Assembly: GCA_018296165.2 (NCBI GenBank)
Contig: JACKQL020000014.1
Coordinates: 930,001-994,000, forward strand
Direction: 5' to 3'
Source: Termitomyces sp. T153
Taxonomy: Eukaryota > Basidiomycota > Agaricomycetes > Agaricales > Lyophyllaceae
Length of the DNA stretch: 64,000 nt
Below, in pieces: positions 56,659-64,000 of this stretch. Below the pieces are notes generated by a model, which saw only the letters and a list, made by a program, of their open reading frames with translations, had not been told where the DNA came from and searched no databases. How positions within the stretch are numbered: position 1 is the stretch's first letter; the number at the start of each line of letters is the position of its first letter. Position numbers and translations under genes: made by a program.

Positions 56659-56837
56659 CTTCTGTCGAATATGTAGTTAAATTGTATTTCTATTTACCAT
56701 AGGTAGCACGCTAGTAAGTAGCAATGGGACAATGAACTATAATTGGTGATCACGATCATGAATGCCATTTTGGGTAGTCCAATTAAAGACAACGCCGACA
56801 AACTCGCCCTGGAACCACTACTTCATACCTCGCTACC

Positions 56838-58830
56838 ATGAGCGAACCGGGTGATCAACAGACGCCCATACCTCTTATCGATGCTCCGCTGAATGTACAG
56901 GCGTCACATACTTCTACGTCCTCCTCTTCTCTCAAGAGAAGTGCCTCAACGTCCTTCGAGGGATGCGAAGGAGATAATAGTCGAAAGAGAATGAAAGAAG
57001 ACAAGGATCACGCCCCAAAGAGCGTCGATAACTCTGATACGGCTCTTTCGACTATCAGCTTAACTCTAGCAGACGACTTGGCCCGGGAACTTGAGTGTGG
57101 TTGCTGTTCCGATCTGGTCTACCGGCCTGTACTCGTCAATCCATGTCAACATTTCTTCTGTGGAAGGTAGAACGTCGACAACATCTTTCTCTTCTTATGT
57201 CAGTACTGAAGATGCTTTCTATTGTAGTTGCTGTATGCTTTGGATCCGCGTAAGTATTTCGCCACAAACTACCCGATGCTTTGATCGGTGGTGCGCCACT
57301 CTTGGGGACTTTTGCACAATGTCTACATAGAGAAGGCCTTCTTCAATCCTCTTGTAACATATCAGACCCTTTGCAGGTATACTGATTTATCGTTTCAGAA
57401 TGGCGGGACAAATTGCCCCGCATGTCGCGGCCCATCTACAGTTGTTACACCATTCCGTGCTCTTCAATCTGTCGTAGATGCTCTCCTTCGTGCTGCTCCG
57501 CAGAAAGCTCGTACAGAACGGGAACGCAAACAAGCTGACGAAATCTACAAGGCCGGACACTCAATCCGGGTCCGTACACATGCTTATAACTCATGTATCA
57601 GTTGACTCATCTCTTATCAGATTCCACCGCCCCGGGAGCCGTCTCCTGAAGCAGATATGGAGACGCCGAGTGATTTTGCGCGTCCGTGTCCTCACTGTGT
57701 CCCTAATAACTCTTACGGTTGGAGATGTCCCCAACCGATTCCTGATCCAGCTACCGACACCGATCACGCATGGCACTTGGAAGACGGTCTTCCACCTGGA
57801 CACGCACACTGTGGTAATTGGTACGGATCTTATCCTCACCGACGTAGATAGAGGCGGTCTTCATCTAATTCTGCTTTTCCAGTGAAAATTTGCTTGCAAC
57901 ACATGCTCCTAATACAACAACGAAATGCGACCTCTGTCAAGTCTATTTCTGTGGCATCAGGGTGCGGGACCGTTGTATCGCTCTCCCTCTCGGTACACAA
58001 CAGCCCCATGGACTGTCCGATGTCGGGGACCTTATCTTATCATCCGACGTTTACGAATGCTTTAATAGCAACAATGTGGAAGTAGAAATTATGCTTGACT
58101 ATCTAACTGCTCAAGGATTGACTCCTCTTCGTATTTATCAAGAGGCAAGTTTTTCGTTCACTTCCAGTCTATCCTGTCAACTCAGTAATGGCCAGATCGT
58201 GACCCATATACGATCACAACCCAGAGGATTTAAGCCTCTCATTGAGCGTGAACTCTTCTCTGATATACATGCTGTCGCACCCGGTGTAGATCCGGACCCA
58301 GAAGCCCCTCGCCTTAACTCGTGTAGACACTGCGCGAGTGAAGTATTTTTTTGGGGTTTCAAGGATTGGTGGGTCCGTGAGCGGCAGAAAGGCTTTTTAG
58401 AGGGAGTCGTCATGAGCAGGAGGGACTGCCCAAACGGGGAAGCATGTGGACGACAGACTGACCATGGTAGGTCCTTCATTCTTTTTGGGTAGGATCTTCA
58501 TTGAATCTCACCGTTCTCAGCCCACGCGAAAGAGTGTAAGTTTGCTTCTCTTCGAAGTAACAATCCGGATATGAATATCTCCTAGTCAATCACATATTTT
58601 CAAGCAGCGGGGCTGGACAATCGGTTGTACAACCAGAACAAAGATTGGCTGAGCCAGAGCCCCCGGTGGAAGAGTCGGCATCCTCTTCAACCGCATCGGA
58701 ACCTTCTTCCTCTGTCCCGATTGGTCTAGTGCTACCCTCAGATCGTGATGTCCTCGATTCTCCTGAAGTCCCGAACTTAGCAGAATCGTTTTGGAACGTA
58801 TTCAGCAGGGAGAATACGCCTAGAGTATAG
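56838..58830 (+). CDS. CHFR-like RING E3 ubiquitin ligase (504 aa)
   Basis: Eight exons: 56838-57166, 57228-57249, 57399-57569, 57621-57820, 57883-58144, 58196-58466, 58521-58535, 58586-58830. A C3HC4 RING finger is complete: Cys87, 90, 103, His105, Cys108, 111, 123, 126 (the last pair in NGGTNCPACRG). After it comes a Cys-rich region (ARPCPHCVPNNSYGWRCPQ, GLPPGHAHCGNC, TTKCDLCQVYFCGIRVRDRC) and a CHFR-like end (HIRSQPRGFKPL, LNSCRHCASE, WWVRERQKGFLE, DCPNGEACGRQ, HAHAKEFNHIF). The order resembles basidiomycete CHFR proteins; animal CHFR also has an FHA domain, not visible here, where the N-terminus is low complexity. RING ligases transfer ubiquitin from an E2. The fifth intron is GC-AG (58145-58195). 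It starts 180 bases after the transcription factor on the same strand. Confidence 0.8.
58145..58195 (+). other. GC-AG intron, frame-preserving
   Basis: CAAGAG|GCAAGT...GGCCAG|ATCGTG. The donor matches the classic GC-AG consensus (AG|GCAAGT). The 51-nt length is a multiple of three with no stop, so retention would add 17 residues. Excision restores IYQE-IVTHIRSQPRG, the expected family sequence. Confidence 0.6.
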
Positions 58831-59387
58831 CTCTAAGCTGATGCATTTCCTTCCCAACTAGCATGACTCATCATTTGAATGACCTTAGCCACGACAAATC
58901 ACGATTCGACTTCCGTTTATTTCCTGATACTATCACTCATCTTTAGCCTATACATACATAATAGTGAACGGTCTGGAGAGTGCTAACGTATCTGATGACG
59001 TGCAGAAGTTTGTATGGGTTGTTTCCCTTTCTCTCTATCACGTCGTTATTTGATCTAACCTTGCCGTTAGTTTCTTCATTGGTCGTCATTCCGCGTACTC
59101 TGCCAGTTGCACCTCCTCAATTAACATTTACTTTATTGTACAAATAACTCTAGCTGCATAACACAAATCAATTGAATTCACGCTTAAGGCCAATCATGTT
59201 ACTCCTTCAAAGCGTTCATGCAAATTCACACATACAACAAAGCAGATCGAGAGCAAATACAGGTTTTAGCAATAAGTAAATGAGTTGTCCCAAGATATGA
59301 GGAAGCGTATCGTATTCCCAGTCCAAAGTAAGCCAATCCATCCGCGTCCTTCAAAACGAGAGAAATATGACCAAGAACGATGAAGCT
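58831..59387. terminator. Shared 3' intergenic region of convergent genes
   Basis: The CHFR-like gene ends at 58830 and the kelch/BTB gene, on the other strand, at 59388. The 557 bases between hold both 3' ends. AT-rich, with no coding frame. Confidence 0.5.
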
Positions 59388-62300
59388 CTATGCTAGGGCC
59401 ATTATTCCTCCCATCATGGAAGGTTCGGCCATAAGGGCTTTTCGTAGACGTTCCTTGCGAAGCTGTTCAATCCGTGCCTTTTTCTCCTCAGGCGTCTCCT
59501 TCGGCGGTTTCTCGTTATTCTTCTTCTCGAGCTCCTGCTTCTCCTTCTCTCTCTTCTCCTTCTCTCTCTTCTCCTTCTCTTTCTTCTCCTCTTTCTTCTT
59601 TCTCTCCTTCTCCTTCTTCTCCTTCTCCTTCAATTGTGCCGTATGCGCATCGTCCTTCTTGCGACCGATCAGACGGCTAAAGGCGTTACCGCCACTACCA
59701 GTCGAGCGAGGTGACACAGGCTCTGTAGAGGTCGTCGACCTCGATGATGTCGTCTTCAAAGATAACACGGATTCGGCTTCGGCATTAGGAATCTTGATGG
59801 GTGGCGGTGGTCGTGATGACCACCTACCGACGTTGGACGGTTGTTGTGGCCACTTGTCCACAGGAGGCTGATCATCCACGAAGTAGCTCATCTGGCTGGA
59901 GTGGAATGGATCTGGATCATCGGTGTCGGCAACGGCAACGTGGTCGTCGTGGGCGTACTCGTTGATGATACCAAGTTCGTTGGTCGAGTTTATGTCGGCA
60001 GCGGAAAAAGTGAGGGGAGTAGCAGGAGAAGGGAAACGGGTGGAGAAGGAACTGTTGGACACTGATGATGTGAGGGAGGGCGGCAAGGATTGGATCGAGT
60101 CTGTGAAGATACGTGGTGGGCGGTTTCGAATGAAAGTACTGAGGCTGTCGTGTTTGTCCACGAATCCATCTGAGTAATCCGAGTCCGTTGCTGTGTAAAC
60201 AGATGTAGACAAAGATGGTGCAACGGAAGGCGAGAGTGAAGCACGGCTCTGGTAACCGGTCTGTGTGGCATCGGGGGTAATGATTGAAGGATAGTGTTCT
60301 GCTGGCCCATCATCGTGATCGATGGCATAAGTGTTGAGACTACTAGCATCCGGACCAGAGAAATCAGCCAAGAGATCAACCAACTCGTGCATTTCTTGTT
60401 CGGTGTGCATAGACACCATGCTCATACGACCACGGCGTTGAGACTTGACAGATTTGAGGACCGGAAGAGGTGTGATCTGGTCTTCTCTACCGTATTGATC
60501 AGCGTTGACGACTGCAACGGCTGGAACAGGCGTGGGCTGATTATCCCTGATCTGATCGACCGAGAAGATTGACTGAGTGGGGCTGTCATGAGTATCCACC
60601 AGCGTCTGTAGTTCCTGGGTGCTTGGGACACCCATCAAATCAGCGAGATGGTTGAGATCCGCTAAACTTGGTCTCTTAGTCATGGGGGGGCGAACAGGTT
60701 CCGCAGCAGGCTGATATGCCGATGCAGGTTGAGCATCTGCGGCGTCCGTGTTAGTCGTCCTCAAAGCTTCAGATACCCGAAATAACAAATCTCACAGCTT
60801 CTCATATCACCATGATTACTTGATACAGAATCACTGCGCCACCGCCTCATGGAGCTTTGGGGACGAGGAGCGGGGGAAGTATGTGGGCGCGGAATCGGGC
60901 TGGGTGCATCACGAACATCTGCCCGCATCAAAATATTGTTATTTCCTAGCGGCGGCCGCGTGTCTACATCAGAAAGAAGCAATGGTTAGTCTTTACCCCG
61001 GAACAACAACACGTCCAGACTTACTATATCCCGAACTGTGAGGAGTCGGTGCGCTTCCCATTGTGCGCCACCGCGCATCAGAGGTTCCACGTGGGCGGGA
61101 AAACTGTTGTGAATGAGAGTCGCTCCCGGGTCCACTTGGACCAAGGCCGCCGCTCGAGGGACCGCTTCCGCTGGAGCCCGGCGGTTTGCCGTTGTCTGTG
61201 TCACGGCTGCGCGCGGGACGTTTCTGAGTATATGCCTATCAAGGGGTAATGAGAAAATTTACGGATCAGGGGGTAGAATCAACAACTGACCATCACAGTT
61301 TTCAGGGCGCTTGACAATGGAAGCAAGATATGAAAAATGACGGCATGGATCAAAGACAAAGCAAGACTCACCGAATTTGCAAACTCCGGCAATTACACAA
61401 CGTTGCGACCTCATAAACGCCGACAGATGTCGAGTTCGACAACGCACGATGCATAGCATGTTCGATCAGCTCTCCCAGATGGTCAAGCTTATAATGGGTC
61501 GAAAGGATCAACAATTGGCTCAACACCGCCGGCGCATGTTGAAGCGGCGTAATCAACGCTGTCGTATAGAAATATTGCAACAGCGCCAGTACAATCGGGT
61601 AGGGCTCTGAGAGCTCCAGCGCGCGAGACGTCAAGCGGGGATCGATACGTGGCTCTTCACTTGACGCGTTCCCACTGATCTCAGGCATGGGCAGGTGAGC
61701 GGGCGAGTCTATGGCGCCGGGCATCTCTGCGAGAGCTTGTTTGACTTTAGCATTGAAAAGTTTACGCTGTTCATGGAACCACGGCCAGCGTTCTTCCAGA
61801 ATCTTACGAGAACACGCGATACGCCTTCCGTCCTCGCATATAATTTCGAAGTCCGCCACGACGCGTTCTTCGAGCGCCGCGAGGCCGAGCTCTTGCATGG
61901 CGATATCGAGCTTCAGGGGTGGGGGCTGGTACACTCCGAAGGCTTCGAGATCGATAACGGCAACGTGGTCCCAGGAGAGCAGACGGCGGTTATAGTCGTC
62001 CACAAGGTTGCCGTTCCTGTTTCCGAATATGATGAATTTGTTTGCTTCTGCCCAGAGGGAACCGCGGAACCACGAGCCGGTCTCGACGGCCTTGCCGGGG
62101 TCGATGCGCGTCCATGTCATGTTGGTGAGATCGAGGACCCAGATGGAGAAGGACTGGAAGGAGTGCGCGAGGTAGGTGCCTGCGATGATGAGGTTTGTGC
62201 CTAGGATGGCACCGGTGGGGAAGCGCAGGCCCGGAGGGAAGGTGCTACCGGCCATGGCAGAGGACTTGTCTTCGATCAAGAACCCATTCTCGGGGAGGGG

Positions 62301-63355
62301 AGAGAAAACTTCGAGTTCGCGTTTCACGTCAGTAAACTAGGGAGAAGATGTCAAGATGTCAATTAGAGTGAAGAGAAGAATAATGCGCACGCACGTTGTA
62401 GTTACTATACAGGTAGATGTCACAAGGATGCTCCTCACTTGGAGGTACAGAGTATGGTAGATGTGTGAGTACCTCACTTTGTGTGAATTCTGTAGCAGGA
62501 TCTGCGTTCCTATCTGGTCCAAACCGCTGCCCAGGTGGACCCAAAGTCGATATCGAGTGCAAAGTCCGTACCTCTTCCATCGGGGAGCGAACGGTTGTAT
62601 GTGATGAGACGGCAACGCTGCGATATGTGCCGCAATGGCGCGGATAGTCGCGTCGCAAAACCCAGGCATTATTAACAAGATCGTACACACACACGTCGTC
62701 CAGCCAAGTGTTGTTGAAATCCTGTCCTCCGATGATAAACAGTTGGTCAGAGGTTACTGAAGACAAATGGGCATAGCGCGCTCGGGGGATCAAGTGTTCC
62801 GGTACTTTCGTGGATTGGGAAGCAGGTAACCAGTGCCGCGTTGCGATATCGAAAAAGCGGACATCATTCAAGACACATAGGTCCTCAGGGTTGATGGAAT
62901 CGGGCTGGTTACTCATACCGCCAAAGATAATGAGTTTATTATTCCCTGAGATGGGCGACTGAGCGCGTCGAAGGATGTGACAAACGAGGTACACTTACAT
63001 GTGTCTGCGCTATGGAAATATCGCGCGCGAGGGACGTCATCGTCTGGTGATATGGGAATTTTTTCCCAGCTGAAGGTCTCCATGTCGAACATGTAGAGAT
63101 CAGAGACCATTTTGCGTTCTGTGACGAGCCGGCCGCCCTGAACATCGTCAGCCACGAGAAAGATGAGAGAAAGAGTCGAGAAACTTACGAACAAATACAT
63201 TTTTGACCCCACGACGGTCGTTGAAGCCCCCTGAGTTTCGGTGAACTAGACGTTAGAGGCGAAACGGGGCGGAAAGGACGTACGACGAGCTTGGCTGGGA
63301 CATCGCCGGTAGTTTTGCGGCAGAAAGTTGTGAGGTCGTTAATGGAATGCATCAT
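59388..63355 (-). CDS. Kelch/BTB protein with charged C-terminus (1178 aa)
   Basis: Minus strand, nine exons: 63355-63284, 63245-63189, 63137-62999, 62945-62395, 62336-61372, 61309-61291, 61235-61025, 60963-60820, 60766-59388. Residues 25-400 hold kelch repeats (MYLFGGRL, VSDLYMFDMETFSWEKI, KLIIFGGMSN, LFIIGGQDFNNTWLDDVCVY, NLIIAGTYLAH). A BTB-like domain follows at about 430-600 (VVADFEIICEDGRRIACSRK, then LSTHYKLDHLGELIEHAMHR). The C-terminal 500 residues are Ser/Pro-rich, ending in a Lys/Glu coiled coil (about 1095-1165). Kelch plus BTB resembles the fission yeast Ras-pathway protein Ral2 and related cell-end proteins, but this assignment is tentative. Exon 1 to exon 2 uses a 38-nt intron. 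The last splice (donor 60819) is the least certain. Confidence 0.72.
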
Positions 63356-63808
63356 GGCAGGAAGACAGCGCAGAAGCGCGATGGGAGGACGGAAAACGAG
63401 AGACGTCGGACGCTTGCCTGGTTATGATCCCTTGAAATTGATCTTAATTGATCGATTCCTTCGGCAAAACCCATATCCAAGGAGACATCTCTTTCTACAG
63501 AAAGGAAATCCGCTGATCCCTCATCGCCCTCAGTTACGCCCTCGCAACGCCCTCGCCAGCGCCCCTGTCCCCCGTAGCTCGCCGTTGACGTTACAAAGCT
63601 TTCTTTCGGTCGAGGTGCAAGATTTGCCTATTGCAGGATGCACATGGTGCAGCACAGTGGCTCCCATGCTCTGACTTCTGGCCCTGGAACAAACCAACAA
63701 GCACCCCAATTGTGAACTGATAATGGTTTTCGGCAATTCTTTCGGGTCACCCACAAGGAACAGAGGGAAAAGGTGTCTAATTCAATACACATCAGTGTGC
63801 CTACGACA
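63356..63808. promoter_or_regulatory. Upstream region of the kelch/BTB gene
   Basis: No frame believed. It lies between the kelch/BTB start (63355) and the stop of a further minus-strand frame at 63809, so it holds the promoter of the former and the 3' end of the latter. Confidence 0.35.
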
Positions 63809-64000
63809 CTACGAGTGATGGCGGAAGGTGTTGGGTAGCAGATGGTCGATGTATCCATTTAGAATGTACTTAGTGTCCAAGTTTTCTAGAATTGTAGACT
63901 CGGTGCCGTGCCGTAAAAGACCCATTTCTTGGCAGCTGTCGCGCAAGGTACGGCCAGGGGTGCGAGCCAGATAGAGCTTGGAACTGAATTGGCAATACAC
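63809..64000 (-). CDS. C-terminal end of a gene cut by the window edge
   Basis: An open minus frame of 63 codons enters from the right edge and ends at TAG 63809: LYLARTPGRTLRDSCQEMGL, then LDTKYILNGYIDHLLPNTF. Codon use and CpG content fit host coding DNA. No domain was recognised in this part; the rest lies outside. Confidence 0.35.
   Translation of the reverse strand: MYCQFSSKLYLARTPGRTLRDSCQEMGLLRHGTESTILENLDTKYILNGYIDHLLPNTFRHHS

Noticed and set aside
59420..59660. Plus-strand Ser/Phe-rich frame opposite the kelch/BTB gene end
   Set aside because: It is the complement of the Lys/Glu coiled-coil repeat of the minus-strand gene.
1..64000. tRNA or rRNA genes
   Set aside because: No cloverleaf with A and B boxes and no rRNA-like conserved stretch was found by eye in the host segments.

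Overview
The window looks like chromosomal DNA of a basidiomycete, most likely an Agaricomycete. Genes have many short GT-AG introns (mostly 50-65 nt). The host proteins have the architecture of mushroom-forming fungi: a degenerate kinase-like protein, a Zn2Cys6 regulator, a CHFR-like RING protein and a kelch/BTB protein. The repeats are Ty3/gypsy elements with chromodomain integrases typical of that group. All gene models were spliced by hand from the sequence; every function rests on motif recognition, not on a database search.

Layout. 1-2.5 kb: Gypsy gag and Copia gag remnants and a solo-LTR-like repeat. 2.5-8.4 kb: host DNA with a five-exon orphan gene (4122-4991) and a six-exon kinase-like gene (5967-7629). 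8.4-52.9 kb: one large block of nested, decayed LTR retrotransposons, strongly depleted of CpG. 52.9-64 kb: host DNA with three multi-exon genes (Zn2Cys6 regulator, CHFR-like RING protein, kelch/BTB protein) and the edge of a fourth.

The retrotransposon block resolves into layers. A gypsy element called G2 here has a 5' LTR and gag at 12.85-14.5 kb, reverse transcriptase at 24.0-24.7 kb and RNase H, integrase, chromodomain and 3' LTR at 44.9-47.3 kb. Its pol was split at 24707/44930 by element G1-A (plus strand, 24708-44929). G1-A was in turn split inside its RNase H by a second copy of the same family, G1-B (minus strand, 30716-40469). Target-site duplications (each 4 of 5 bases conserved) and restored reading frames support both insertions. 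Other layers are a minus-strand chromodomain gypsy (G3, 17-22 kb), a minus-strand pol fragment (10.1-12.85 kb) broken by a solo LTR with a perfect GCCAC duplication, a second solo LTR with a perfect GGGTA duplication (49552-50565), an inverted pair of reverse transcriptase fragments (23.0-24.7 kb), and a Helitron helicase remnant.

The most unusual feature is a non-pol gene in the 3' internal region of the G1 family, lying antisense to gag-pol and convergent with it. Both copies (31936-33612 plus; 42661-44170 minus) keep the same order of conserved blocks and two introns at equivalent positions. Because the introns are antisense to the genomic RNA they would survive reverse transcription, so this appears to be a cargo gene carried with its introns.
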